Source: Oxalobacter formigenes (GTDB lineage: Bacteria > Pseudomonadota > Gammaproteobacteria > Burkholderiales > Burkholderiaceae_D). From it: a stretch of DNA of 64,000 bases. The notes under the pieces were generated by a model. It searched no databases, had not been told where the DNA came from, and was given only the letters and a program-made list of their open reading frames with translations. Below, piece by piece: positions 27,815 through 37,149 of the stretch (position 1 is its first letter; every line of letters begins with the position of its first letter). The stretch lies in NCBI RefSeq assembly GCF_027158485.1, contig NZ_JAMKYJ010000001.1. One strand, written 5' to 3'. The position numbers and the translations under genes are program-made.

Positions 27815-28648
27815 ATGGAACGACAATATCTGAACCTCTTGCAGGAAATACTGGACTGTGGCATTGACAAGGGCGACCGTACCGGAACCGGAACCCGTGC
27901 CGTATTCGGACGCATGATGCGGCACGACCTGAAAAACGGCCTGCCGCTTCTGACGACCAAACGCCTGCACATCCGTTCCATCATCCATGAACTGCTCTGG
28001 TTTTTGCAGGGAGGCACCAACGTCCAATACCTGAACGAGAACAAGGTCACCATCTGGGACGAGTGGGCCACCGAAAACGGCGAGCTGGGCCCCATTTACG
28101 GCGCTCAGTGGCGTGCATGGGAAGGCTCCGACGGCAGGATAATCGATCAGGTCGCCGGTGTCATCGACTCCATCCGCACCAATCCCGACAGCCGCCGCCA
28201 CATCATCAGCGCATGGAACGTCGCCCTGTTGCCGAGTGAAAAAATGTCTCCGCAGGAAAACGTCAGGGCTGGCAAAATGGCTCTTGCTCCCTGCCATGTC
28301 ATGTACCAGTTCCAGGTCGCCGCAGGACGCCTGTCGTGCATGATGACCCAGCGTTCCGGCGACATCTTTTTAGGCATCCCGTATAACACGGCTTCCACGG
28401 CTTTCCTGACCCACATGATCGCGCAGCAGTGCGATCTGGAACCGGGAGAAATCATCCATTCCATCGGCGACTTGCACCTGTACACAAACCATTTCGATCA
28501 GGCAAAACTGCAACTGTCCCGCGAACCGCGTGCCTTGCCGACCCTGAAACTGGACAAAAAACCGTCCATCTTCGACTACCGTTTCGAGGATTTCGAAGTC
28601 ATTGGATACGATCCGCATCCGGCCATAGCTGCCCCGATTGCGGTTTGA
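27815..28648 (+). CDS. thyA: thymidylate synthase
   Basis: A 277-residue enzyme that methylates dUMP to dTMP using methylene-tetrahydrofolate. It starts RQYLNLLQEILDCG and DRTGTGTRAVFG, the folate and phosphate-binding N-terminal block; the nucleophile is C160 in LAPCHVMYQFQV, followed by QRSGDIFLGIPYN, which binds dUMP. It is slightly longer than the 264-residue E. coli enzyme, with the extra residues just before the active-site Cys (SEKMSPQENVRAGK). This kind of insertion is common in other lineages. A terminator follows directly, so it is a single-gene unit. Dihydrofolate reductase is not next to it. Confidence 0.97.
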   Translation: MERQYLNLLQEILDCGIDKGDRTGTGTRAVFGRMMRHDLKNGLPLLTTKRLHIRSIIHELLWFLQGGTNVQYLNENKVTIWDEWATENGELGPIYGAQWRAWEGSDGRIIDQVAGVIDSIRTNPDSRRHIISAWNVALLPSEKMSPQENVRAGKMALAPCHVMYQFQVAAGRLSCMMTQRSGDIFLGIPYNTASTAFLTHMIAQQCDLEPGEIIHSIGDLHLYTNHFDQAKLQLSREPRALPTLKLDKKPSIFDYRFEDFEVIGYDPHPAIAAPIAV

Positions 28649-28663
28649 AAAATATCTTCAAAA

Positions 28664-28692
28664 AAATGCCGGGTTGCCCGGCATTTTTTTTG
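28664..28692 (+). terminator. Rho-independent terminator of thyA
   Basis: AATGCCGGG pairs with CCCGGCATT, followed by a run of eight T. Confidence 0.88.
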
Positions 28693-28808
28693 TAAAAACG
28701 TCCGTTTTTCACTCAATTCACTATTCAAATCCGTTACACTTTCCCGACAAGCGCTTTTACAGGTACATCAACAGGCACCCTTAACCGACAAATCACAGGA
28801 GAGAAGAC

Positions 28809-29663
28809 ATGGAAAACAACAGCCCGAAAAACAGGAAAGTCTGGTTCATCACCGGCGCATCAAAAGGATTCGGACTGGAATTGACCAAACAGCTTCTCGC
28901 CACCGGGCATCAGGTTGCCGCCACCACCCGCCGCCTCGCCAATCTTGAAGGCGCGCTCGGCCGTGAAAACGACAACTTCCTGCCGCTGGAAGTCGACCTG
29001 ATCAATGAGGTTTCAGTCAAAAATGCCGTTTCAAAAGCCGTCCGGAAATTCGGCACCGTCGACGTCGTCGTCAACAATGCCGGATACGGACAGTTCGGCT
29101 ACATCGAGGAAATCAGCGATTCATTGTTGCGCAAACAGTTCGACATCAACGTATTCGGTACCGTCAACGTCATTCGCGCCGCCCTGCCTGTTTTGAGAAA
29201 ACAACGCTCGGGACATATCTTCAACATCTCATCGATGGCCGGTTATACCGGTTTTCCCGGCAGCGGCATCTACTGTGCCTCCAAATTCGCCGTCGATGGC
29301 CTGTCCGAGTCCCTGCGTGATGAAGTCGCCGACTTCGGCATTGCCGTCACCTGCGTCAAACCCGGCAATTTCCGCACCGATTTTCTGGCCGACTCCATGC
29401 AGTTCGAAGACTCTTCCATTGAGGACTACACCGAAAAACGCGAAGCTTTCCATGTCCTGTTAAAAGGCATGAACCACAAACAGGGCGGCGATCCGGTCAA
29501 GGGCGTTGAAATCATCCTCTCCGTCGCCAACATGGAAAAACCGCCCCTGCACCTCTTCCTTGGTGCCGACGCCTATAAAGTCGCCGCCCGCAAAATCAAG
29601 AAAGTACAGGCCGACATGGATTCCATCGCCCCAGTCGCCATCGATACCAGCTTCCCGGAATAA
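28809..29663 (+). CDS. short-chain dehydrogenase/reductase (SDR) family oxidoreductase
   Basis: A 284-residue classical SDR. The cofactor loop is TGASKGFGLEL (TGxxxGxG), the NNAG motif is VVVNNAGYGQFG, the catalytic Ser lies in FNISSMAGYTG and the YxxxK pair in YCASKFAVDG. PGNFRTDF follows, as expected. Basic residues after the second strand (TTRRLANLE) suggest NADP(H). Many relatives with this opening (KVWFITGASKGFG) act on small carbonyls of unknown identity, so no substrate is assigned. AGGAGAG precedes the ATG, and a terminator closes the gene. Confidence 0.92.
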   Translation: MENNSPKNRKVWFITGASKGFGLELTKQLLATGHQVAATTRRLANLEGALGRENDNFLPLEVDLINEVSVKNAVSKAVRKFGTVDVVVNNAGYGQFGYIEEISDSLLRKQFDINVFGTVNVIRAALPVLRKQRSGHIFNISSMAGYTGFPGSGIYCASKFAVDGLSESLRDEVADFGIAVTCVKPGNFRTDFLADSMQFEDSSIEDYTEKREAFHVLLKGMNHKQGGDPVKGVEIILSVANMEKPPLHLFLGADAYKVAARKIKKVQADMDSIAPVAIDTSFPE

Positions 29664-29681
29664 TCCGTCCCGTATCCGCGC

Positions 29682-29718
29682 CCTTTCCGTTGCCCGTAAC
29701 GGAAAGGGATGCTTTTTC
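29682..29718 (+). terminator. Rho-independent terminator of the SDR gene
   Basis: CCCTTTCCGTT pairs with AACGGAAAGGG, followed by ATGCTTTTT. Confidence 0.8.
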
Positions 29719-29793
29719 AATTGTTTACCGGCACCCAACTTGTTAAAATACGGTTTTGCCGAAACCGTTGGGAATTTGTTCCCGTAACCGATC

Positions 29794-30378
29794 ATGTATA
29801 TGACAAACCGTACGACAACCCGAAAACAGCCTCTGGCTTTTTTCTTCGCCCTTTTCCTCCTTCTTGCCATTGCCGTCGCCGCCCCGGTCAATCCGGCCCG
29901 TGCAGACAACCTCTCGCAAGGCCTGGAACTCTACCAGCAAAAAAAATTCAGGGAAGCTACTCCCTATCTTGAAAAAGCGGCACAGGAAGGCCATGAAGAA
30001 GCCATTGCCGCCCTGGATGTCATCTATGCCGCTGACGCGCCGGCAGTCCCGGCTGGCGACAAGGCTGCCGCCAAAGCCCAAACGGGCAAAACAGCTGATA
30101 TAAAGGAAAAGGCAAAAGCACAGGAAACGGCCAAACCACAGGCTGAAGAAGCCGAAGGGAAAGCCCAGTTCGAACGGGCCACCGTCACTGAAGACAAACA
30201 GGACGCCGAAGACCGCTCTTTCATGCGCAAGGCATTCTTCCTCGGTACCGCGGTACTCGTTTTTCTCTTGTGGATCGTCCAGTATTTCCTCTTCCGGAAA
30301 CTGAGAAACCAGCATTACCGGAAAATGACGCCGGAAGAACTGGCTGAAGAAGCGAAAAAAAACAAGAAGAAAAAGTAA
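29794..30378 (+). CDS. membrane protein with a signal peptide and one Sel1-like unit
   Basis: A 194-residue protein. A signal peptide (MTNRTTTRKQPLAFFFALF, cut near ARA) leads to one degenerate repeat (LYQQKKFREATPYLEKAA), the capping unit seen at the front of the longer Sel1 proteins here. Then comes an Ala/Lys/Glu-rich linker, a membrane helix (FFLGTAVLVFLLWIVQYF) and a very basic tail ending EEAKKNKKKK. It looks like a membrane-anchored single-unit relative of the Sel1 family, perhaps derived by loss of repeats. No function is known. Two terminators follow it. Confidence 0.75.
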   Translation: MYMTNRTTTRKQPLAFFFALFLLLAIAVAAPVNPARADNLSQGLELYQQKKFREATPYLEKAAQEGHEEAIAALDVIYAADAPAVPAGDKAAAKAQTGKTADIKEKAKAQETAKPQAEEAEGKAQFERATVTEDKQDAEDRSFMRKAFFLGTAVLVFLLWIVQYFLFRKLRNQHYRKMTPEELAEEAKKNKKKK

Positions 30379-30383
30379 TGCCA

Positions 30384-30418
30384 GCCAAAAGCCGGTCAGG
30401 TTCATCCGGCTTTTCAAC
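30384..30418 (+). terminator. Rho-independent terminator (first of two)
   Basis: AAAAGCCGG pairs with CCGGCTTTT just after the stop codon. Confidence 0.75.
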
Positions 30419-30427
30419 ATGACATCA

Positions 30428-30465
30428 AAAGCCTGCTGTGCCGTCTGGCCAGCAGGCTTTTTCAA
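30428..30465 (+). terminator. Rho-independent terminator (second of two)
   Basis: AAAAGCCTGCTG pairs with CAGCAGGCTTTTT. Two terminators in a row insulate the autotransporter gene downstream. Confidence 0.75.
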
Positions 30466-30725
30466 TCCCGCTCTCAAGCCCTGAACCGGATTTATCTCCC
30501 GATTATCCGGCTCGCCAATCGTCCCGCCTCATACCCCTTCTTTGCCTCCAGTATTGCCTCTTTCACAACAGTTTTCCCTTTATCAACTATTTCCAATAGA
30601 CAACAAAACATCCTGTAGGTATGCTGCATAAACAATATGTTTAAACACTTACATTGCCTTGTTTAAAAAACTTCGCAAGATATTGTTTTTCACGATACTT
30701 TTATAGCCTGAAAATGAGAGATTCC
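30466..30725. other. upstream region of the second autotransporter
   Basis: About 260 bases with no gene. GTTTAAA occurs twice (30639-30645 and 30661-30667), 22 bases apart, which might be a paired regulator site. No clear -35/-10 pair was found. Confidence 0.3.
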
Positions 30726-33700
30726 ATGAAAAACCATTCGCACTCCTCCAGCCATTTGACCAAAACCGGCGGAGGAAAAGGAAAGCGCACCTTCTGTAAA
30801 AAGACGCTTGTTCTTGCTGTCAGTTCTGCCCTTGCCGTTATTGCCAGCCCGTCCCTTCTGAATGCCCAGTCAGTCAGCGGTCCTGCGTCAAACTCCGTCA
30901 TCCAGTGGCAAGCCACCACAGCCGATGGTGACCGGACTATCCACATTCAATATCCGGATGGAACGCGTTATTACCAGTACAACTACACAGGAACGCCCTC
31001 TTTTACCGGCCGTCAGGATTCCCTGACAGGAAACGTATCCGGTGACTTCAAAGGCAGCGACTTTACCAATGCCGATCCCAATGCAACCGGTGCCAAGGGC
31101 GGTGCCCTGGTCAATACAGACAGCCTCGGTACCGTCAGCGGCAATTTCCTTGAAAATACCGTTCATTATGACCAATGGGGCCAATATGCACAGGGTGGAG
31201 CCTTGCATAACGAAGGTAACATCAATAGCCTCAGCGGCCAATTCGTCGCCAATCAGGCCGACGGTGGAACAAGCGGTATCGGCGCAGGAGCGGCCGTCTC
31301 AAACAAGAAACAAATCGGCTCCCTCAACAGCGACTTCATCGGCAATTTCGGAACAGGATATGAAACCCGCGGGGGCGCCCTGTTCAACGAGTCAAATGCC
31401 AGTATCGGAAAAATCAGCGGCAACTTCATGGCCAATATTTCCGGTGGATCGTATTACAACTGGGGCGGAGCCATTTACAATCTCGGCACCGTCGGGGACA
31501 TCAACGCCAATTTCATCGGCAACATGGCCGCTCTGGACAGCGAAACCGACGGTTCTGCCAGCGCCATCGGTGGTGCCATCTACAATAAGGGCGCCATCAA
31601 CAGCATTTCCGGCAACGTTCATGCCAACCATGCTTTTGCCTATAGTGCGAGCGGCGGAGCTTTCTATAATGACGTGGGCGGTACCATCCACTCCGTTTCC
31701 GGGAAATTCGACGGCAATTACGCTTCATCCGTCTCATCGACTTACGGCGGAGTCATCGCCAATTACGGAAACATCGACCGGATTACCGGCGACTTCACCA
31801 ACAACTACGCCAAAGCCGAAGAAGCTACCGCCAATACAGTCTATGGCGGGGTCATCGCCAATCTCGGAACCGGAACGATCGGAAGCATTTCAGGCAACTT
31901 CAGCCAGAACACGGCCCAATCCACCTACAAGGCTTTCGGCGGTGTCCTTTACAGCAGCTTTGAAGGCATAACCAGTATCAGCGGCAATTTCTATAACAAC
32001 TCGGCCATCAGTACCGGTTCCGCATCAATGGGCGGTGCGATCTACACGTCTGCCAATATTGCCAACATCAGCGGTAATTTCACCGGCAACAAGGCCGAAG
32101 CGTCAGGAGCGACGACATCATCATATGCACGGGGTGGCGCCATCTACCTGATGACAACCCGGACCAGTATCAGGGAAAGCGATAAATGGGGACAACTGGA
32201 ACACGCCAAAGACCAGCACGTCACCAATAGCCTCTTTCAGGACAATGTGGCATCGTCCGCCAATGGCAAGGCATCAGGGGGTGCCATCAACAATTACGTC
32301 ACCTATAACGCAAATGACCGTTACGTCGGCGCGACCCAACCCCAGGTTTCTTTTGAGGAGAGCCGCCTGCTGGAAGAATTCCGGCTCAAAGTCACCAACA
32401 GCAGCTTCATCGACAACAAGGCAAACGGTGTTACGGCACAGGGCGGTGCCATCTACAGTAATAACCATATGGAAGTCGTCGCCGATAACGGCGTCTCCGT
32501 TTTCAAAGGCAATACGGCCAACGGGCAAAGCAGCGCCATTTACATCGCCAAAAAAACAGGCGATGCGTTCAAGGACATCATCAAATCCACCCGTTCCATC
32601 GGAGGAGGAGGCACTTACCCTGACGAGCTGGTAAACCCGCCACCCCCCAACAAGCTGTACCTGACCGCCAGAAACAATGGCACCATCGCCATTTATGACG
32701 ATATCGACGGCGATCTGGGCAAGGATGGTGCGCCCGGCTACAAGCTCATCTTCGGTGGCGACCATACCGGATCGTCCAATATCAGCGGCAAGATCCACAA
32801 CGCCGATATATACAGCGGCGAAACCGTTGACGGCAGCAATCATATCGCCAACATCGCCAATGCCGGCGTGTTAAGCGACATGAACAATAACCTGACGGTC
32901 AATTCAGGCGACTTCAATATCCGGAACCTGAATTTCGACAACCTCAAACTGAACAAGCTGACCTTAACCGCTGGCAATCTCAACGTCAACAACGTCAAGG
33001 TCGATCTGGTCAACAACACGATGGGCACTATTTCGGCAACCGAATACGTCACGGGAAACACCGTCATCAACGTCCACTCATTCTCGCCCACCATTGACAC
33101 CGTCGGCCTGACAACCACTGTCCATTTCGTCGATCCGCAAATTGCCGGACAGGTCGTCAACCAGTCGCCTTATACCTATGCGCCGATTTACCGGTACAAG
33201 GTCGGTTACGATCCTACGCCCGGTGACTTTACCTTCGTCCGTCCGGCCAACCCGGGTGGAGAAGACTTCAATCCGGAAGTCACCGTTCCGGGCATCGCCA
33301 ACGTCCTGTTGGCTGCGATGTTAAACGATGAAATCTATTCCCGTGTCCTTTCCGACGCCGATACCTATAAAACCCTCCCTGCTCAGAAAAATGCCGATAC
33401 ATGGGTGAAGGCCTTCGGTTCGCGCGACAACGTGCACATGAAAAACGATTACCACGTCAATGCGAATTTCTCCGGCGTCATCGGTGGCGTCAGCAGTGGA
33501 AAAATCGGGGGCAAGGATAACTGGAGCCGCGTTTTCAACGCCTACGCTGCCTATGCGCACGGCGAACAGAACATCAACCGGGGCACGATCCGGCAGGACA
33601 TCGCCTATCTGGGCGGCAGCGTCTTCACCTACAAGGGCGACTTCTTCGCCGGACTGACCGGCAACGTCGCCATCGCCCACAACAAGACGTCCGAATCGCT

Positions 33701-34163
33701 CGGCCACGACACCTTCAACAGCTATCTGGCGGGGTTTGGTCTCAAAACCGGGTACGACCTGCGACTGAACGACAACGTCACGTTCCAGCCGAACCTGTAC
33801 GCCTCATTCACCCATATCAAGTCGGACGATTACACCAGCAAATCGAATGTGAATGTAAAATTCGGCAATATGAACGTGTATGAAATAGCGCCGGGTTTCA
33901 AGCTCTTCAAGGAATACGACAACAAGGTAAAAGGCTACATCCAGACCCGTTACGTCTGGACGAATACCAGCAGCAGCCAGAACGTCGTTTTGAACGACAG
34001 CATTGTCATGCCTGACGCCGGCATCAAGCCTTACGTCGAATACGGCATCGGTCTTGAAAAGAACACGCCCCACGACAAATATTCCGGTTACTTCCAGATC
34101 CTGCGCCGTGACGGTGGCCGTTCCGGCTGGAATGCCATCATTGGCGGAAAAATGAAGTTCTGA
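30726..34163 (+). CDS. autotransporter with a Pmp-like repeat passenger
   Basis: A 1,145-residue type Va autotransporter. The signal peptide has a long basic front (MKNHSHSSSHLTKTGG then KRTFCKK) before the hydrophobic core, as in extended autotransporter signals. The passenger (about residues 50-800) repeats SGNFxxN and GGAIYN-type units, as in Chlamydia polymorphic membrane proteins and other beta-helix adhesins. The last 270 residues form the barrel, with NADTWVKAFGSRDNVHM at its start and IIGGKMKF at its end, including the terminal Phe. GAGAG lies five bases before the chosen ATG. It is probably a surface adhesin; no protease motif is visible. Confidence 0.9.
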   Translation: MKNHSHSSSHLTKTGGGKGKRTFCKKTLVLAVSSALAVIASPSLLNAQSVSGPASNSVIQWQATTADGDRTIHIQYPDGTRYYQYNYTGTPSFTGRQDSLTGNVSGDFKGSDFTNADPNATGAKGGALVNTDSLGTVSGNFLENTVHYDQWGQYAQGGALHNEGNINSLSGQFVANQADGGTSGIGAGAAVSNKKQIGSLNSDFIGNFGTGYETRGGALFNESNASIGKISGNFMANISGGSYYNWGGAIYNLGTVGDINANFIGNMAALDSETDGSASAIGGAIYNKGAINSISGNVHANHAFAYSASGGAFYNDVGGTIHSVSGKFDGNYASSVSSTYGGVIANYGNIDRITGDFTNNYAKAEEATANTVYGGVIANLGTGTIGSISGNFSQNTAQSTYKAFGGVLYSSFEGITSISGNFYNNSAISTGSASMGGAIYTSANIANISGNFTGNKAEASGATTSSYARGGAIYLMTTRTSIRESDKWGQLEHAKDQHVTNSLFQDNVASSANGKASGGAINNYVTYNANDRYVGATQPQVSFEESRLLEEFRLKVTNSSFIDNKANGVTAQGGAIYSNNHMEVVADNGVSVFKGNTANGQSSAIYIAKKTGDAFKDIIKSTRSIGGGGTYPDELVNPPPPNKLYLTARNNGTIAIYDDIDGDLGKDGAPGYKLIFGGDHTGSSNISGKIHNADIYSGETVDGSNHIANIANAGVLSDMNNNLTVNSGDFNIRNLNFDNLKLNKLTLTAGNLNVNNVKVDLVNNTMGTISATEYVTGNTVINVHSFSPTIDTVGLTTTVHFVDPQIAGQVVNQSPYTYAPIYRYKVGYDPTPGDFTFVRPANPGGEDFNPEVTVPGIANVLLAAMLNDEIYSRVLSDADTYKTLPAQKNADTWVKAFGSRDNVHMKNDYHVNANFSGVIGGVSSGKIGGKDNWSRVFNAYAAYAHGEQNINRGTIRQDIAYLGGSVFTYKGDFFAGLTGNVAIAHNKTSESLGHDTFNSYLAGFGLKTGYDLRLNDNVTFQPNLYASFTHIKSDDYTSKSNVNVKFGNMNVYEIAPGFKLFKEYDNKVKGYIQTRYVWTNTSSSQNVVLNDSIVMPDAGIKPYVEYGIGLEKNTPHDKYSGYFQILRRDGGRSGWNAIIGGKMKF

Positions 34164-34184
34164 CGTATCTGCCCTCCCTCTATG

Positions 34185-34217
34185 CCGCCAGCGACAGGAT
34201 TCGCTGGCGGTTATTTA
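34185..34217 (+). terminator. Rho-independent terminator of the second autotransporter gene
   Basis: A perfect 10-bp stem, CCGCCAGCGA (34185-34194) with TCGCTGGCGG (34201-34210), then TTATTTATT. Confidence 0.85.
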
Positions 34218-34422
34218 TTCCCTGTTTCATCCGAAATCCCGCAACGCACGTTTAAAATAAAAAAACCTGACTTTTTCAAGACAGGCTTTGGCCTCTCTCA
34301 CACCTCACTTCAGGCAATCTGACGGGAGGGGCGAGCACAGGAAAACCGGATTTTTTTGTGTTTTCGGCAGACGGTTTCTTTCCTGTCACAAACAAAACAC
34401 CGGCTCGCGGTACAATATCGCC

Positions 34423-35034
34423 ATGACTAAATGGATTAAAGTTGCGCTCGTTTCGTTTTGCGTATTTCTCATCTATATCTTTTGTTCCATCGCCTGGTTT
34501 TCAACCGTCGATGAAAAAAAGACTGCGGATGCCGCCATCATTCTGGGGGCAGCCGCATGGTACAAACGACCCTCGCCTGTCTTTGAGGAACGGATCAATC
34601 ACGGCATCTGGCTGTACAAAAACGGTTACGTCAAAAAACTGATCGCCACCGGAGGCAAATCGAAAAACGCCCCCTTCTCCGAAGCGTTCGTCGCGCGGCG
34701 TTATGCCATGAAAAACCAGATACCGGAAGAAGACATCCTGATCGAGGAAGAATCGCTGACCACGCGTGAAAACCTTCAGAATGCCAAAAAACTGATGGAA
34801 GAAAACCATCTTTCCAGCGCAATTATCGTCAGTGACCCCATGCATATGAGAAGAGCTATGCAAATTGCAAATGACCTCGGCATCAAGGCATGGTCATCCC
34901 CTACCCCTTCGACCAAATATGCCAGCTGGCAGGCCAAAATCCAGTTTCTTTTTCAGGAAACCTGGCACATGATCGCCTACATCGTCTATCCATCCGCCTC
35001 ACCGGAACCGTCAATCGACAAGGCTGAAGATTGA
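34423..35034 (+). CDS. YdcF/SanA family (DUF218) membrane protein
   Basis: A 203-residue protein with one N-terminal membrane helix (VALVSFCVFLIYIFCSIAW) and a DUF218 domain in the periplasm. The domain shows AAIILGAA, ERINHGIWLYKNG, LIATGGKS, the acidic EESLTTRENLQNAK and IIVSDPMHMRRA, in family order. Relatives include SanA and ElyC, linked to envelope integrity and lipid carrier metabolism, but the reaction is not established. The chosen ATG follows a TACAAT box (34411-34416), so longer upstream frames are unlikely. Confidence 0.88.
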   Translation: MTKWIKVALVSFCVFLIYIFCSIAWFSTVDEKKTADAAIILGAAAWYKRPSPVFEERINHGIWLYKNGYVKKLIATGGKSKNAPFSEAFVARRYAMKNQIPEEDILIEEESLTTRENLQNAKKLMEENHLSSAIIVSDPMHMRRAMQIANDLGIKAWSSPTPSTKYASWQAKIQFLFQETWHMIAYIVYPSASPEPSIDKAED

Positions 35035-35146
35035 AAAACGTCAGAAAACCGTCTTTTCCGGCTTTTGGTACTTTCCGGAAATACGGTAAAATAAAAACTT
35101 CACACAACATGCTTCATGGCAACTTCCTGCCGTGTCCAAAACGACC

Positions 35147-35572
35147 ATGAAAACGAATCCTGTCAGGCAGTGGTTTCAAATCCTCTTCGGTTTCCTTTTT
35201 CTGACGCTGGCCCTGGGCGTGCAGGCAAGCAATACCTACTCCACACCGAATGCTTACCCGCACACCGGCACCCTGTCGCCGTCGGAAGCGATGAAAATGA
35301 TCCGGGAACATAAAAACCTGACCGTCGTTGACGTCCGTACCCGGGAAGAATTTGAAAAGGGTCATATCCCCGGCGCCATTTCCGTACCGATCCAGTCGCT
35401 TCCCCAGAACATGAATGCCATCCCGACAGGCCCCGTCCTGCTGGTTTGCAGAACCGGCCGTCGTGCACATTATGCCTATCACCTGATCCATGATGCACGC
35501 CCCGCGCAGCAATTGTGGTATCTGGAAGGGCGTCCGGTTTATTCCCCTGACGGAAGCTATACCTTCCAGTAA
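35147..35572 (+). CDS. secreted rhodanese-like protein
   Basis: A 141-residue exported protein: signal peptide (QWFQILFGFLFLTLALG, cut near VQA) followed by one rhodanese domain. It has the CH2A-like opening VVDVRTREEFEKGHIPGA and the active-site loop LLVCRTGRRAH with C101 as the sulfur-carrying residue. Such periplasmic single-domain rhodaneses move sulfane sulfur or act in redox sulfur chemistry; the partner is unknown. A GTG 15 bases earlier is an alternative start. The gene stands alone. Confidence 0.88.
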   Translation: MKTNPVRQWFQILFGFLFLTLALGVQASNTYSTPNAYPHTGTLSPSEAMKMIREHKNLTVVDVRTREEFEKGHIPGAISVPIQSLPQNMNAIPTGPVLLVCRTGRRAHYAYHLIHDARPAQQLWYLEGRPVYSPDGSYTFQ

Positions 35573-36024
35573 ATTTTTCCATCGGCAATTTCCGCAGACA
35601 GGTTTTCAATAGCCTGTGCATGCATTATTCCCTCTATCCTGTACCGGACAAAAACGTCGTCAAAACAAAAAACAGGCAGACAAATCATATTGTCTCCATT
35701 TTTTCCCTGCGCGTTTTTGGCCGTTCGCTCTCTCTATACATAGCGTCCAGCCAAACCGTTTTTTCTGTATTCCTGCAAAAAAATTCTTTTCGCCACCTCT
35801 TCATTAGAAAATACAAATCCAGAAGAACGTCTGAAAAAAACGGGAGGACGGGATTTTCCATAATTACTACAAAGCAATAAATAGTAATTTATTGAAAAAC
35901 AGAGTAATTTAACGTTCCTGACATCCATGAAACGAATTGCCGACGATCGTTTTAACCTTCAAACCCCGACCTGTCGTGACCGGATGGATTGAATCTGAAA
36001 ATATCCCTCGCAAGGACTGACACC
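35573..36024. other. intergenic region with an inverted repeat
   Basis: About 450 bases without a gene. An 8-bp perfect inverted repeat, AATTACTA (35862-35869) with TAGTAATT (35882-35889), lies in AT-rich sequence before the collapsed signalling gene and may be an old operator. Nothing else is recognised. Confidence 0.35.
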
Positions 36025-36361
36025 ATGAGCCGGGCAAACTATCCTGAAACGATTTTAAACAATCCGAATGGAACGGCGATTTACGTCATCGATCGGGAAA
36101 GCCACAAGATTTTATATTTCAACGATTGTGTCAGGGACGTCGTCCCCGGAAGCGACAGTCGCCATCCACAAACCCGACAGACACGATGCAAAAACCATTC
36201 CCATCATTTCCATGTCCGCAAACACCTTCCCGGATGACATCCGGCTTGCCAAAACGTCCGGCATGAACGATCATTTTCCCAAACCCATAAACATTGGCCG
36301 TCTCGCCGACATCATGAAAAAATGGATGGCAAACAGCAAAATACCTTCTCCAGCCAAATGA
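36025..36361 (+). pseudogene. collapsed sensor gene: PAS start joined to a receiver-domain end
   Basis: The first frame encodes a PAS-like start (NPNGTAIYVIDRESHKILYF) from 36025 to about 36150. From about 36155 the next frame takes over with RHDAKTIPIISMSANTF and GMNDHFPKPINIGRL, the last third of a response-regulator receiver domain of the type that closes hybrid kinases. The kinase core between them is gone, and the junction shifts the frame. This is an internally deleted hybrid sensor gene. The receiver end resembles, but does not equal, that of the intact kinase at 41130. Confidence 0.75.
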
Positions 36362-36390
36362 TTCTCCGATTATTACCCGTCGGCACGTCA

Positions 36391-37020
36391 ATGGAGTGCT
36401 TGAGCCTGAAAAAAACAGGCTGTTCCCTGATGGCAATGACCCTTTGTTTCATTTTCCTTTCGGCGTGCAAACCAAAAACCATTTTGGACACCACTCCGCT
36501 GAAAGCGGAAATCGCGCAGGAATTTGCCAAAGCCGATAAAGGCGACGCGGCTGCCCGGTTCAATATCGGCCTCATGTACTTCAGGGGAGAAGGTGTCCCT
36601 CAGGATTACCGGCAGGCGCGCGTCTGGTTTGAAAAAGCGGCCATGCAAGGGCTCGGCGAAGCCCAATACAATATGGGAGCCATGCTGGAGCAGGGACTCG
36701 GCACAGAAAAGAATGCCGCCACAGCCAGAACCTGGTATGAAAAAGCGGCAGCACAGGGCAACGCTCACGCCCAGTACAACCTTGCCAGGCTTTACCTGAC
36801 AGGCAAAGGCACGTCACAAAACATCGGCAAGGCAGGTGAATGGATGCAAAAAGCGGCAGCACAGGGAATGACAGAAGCAAAAGAACGCTTTTCCATTCTA
36901 TTCGACAGTCAATCCGGCTCATTTAAACCGGCAAAAATCCAGTCATGGATTGAACAATCGGTCCAGACCGGTGGGGAAAAAGCGAAAATCCTGCAGGAAA
37001 AAATAAGAAGCCATAGCTGA
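36391..37020 (+). CDS. Sel1-repeat lipoprotein (209 aa)
   Basis: The signal peptide ends in a lipobox, FLSAC, so the mature protein should be acylated on that Cys and anchored in a membrane. Four Sel1 repeats follow (for example RFNIGLMYFRGEGVPQDY and QYNLARLYLTGKGTSQN), then a 45-residue helical tail (WIEQSVQTGGEKAK). It is the only lipoprotein among the Sel1 genes of the window. It lies about 130 bases before another Sel1 gene on the same strand and could share a transcript with it. Confidence 0.87.
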   Translation: MECLSLKKTGCSLMAMTLCFIFLSACKPKTILDTTPLKAEIAQEFAKADKGDAAARFNIGLMYFRGEGVPQDYRQARVWFEKAAMQGLGEAQYNMGAMLEQGLGTEKNAATARTWYEKAAAQGNAHAQYNLARLYLTGKGTSQNIGKAGEWMQKAAAQGMTEAKERFSILFDSQSGSFKPAKIQSWIEQSVQTGGEKAKILQEKIRSHS

Positions 37021-37149
37021 TACCCTCCTGCATTGACCGGCTGCCGTCTCCATCATTTTGTAAAAACCATCCTTCCCCGCTTTTCCCGAAACCGGCGGCC
37101 TGTCATAATGAATGAATCGACGTCTTTTCAAACAGTGAAATCCCATTTC

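Noticed and set aside
34288..34422. Longer start for the DUF218 protein
   Set aside because: The extra stretch has no family match and would include a likely TACAAT promoter box.
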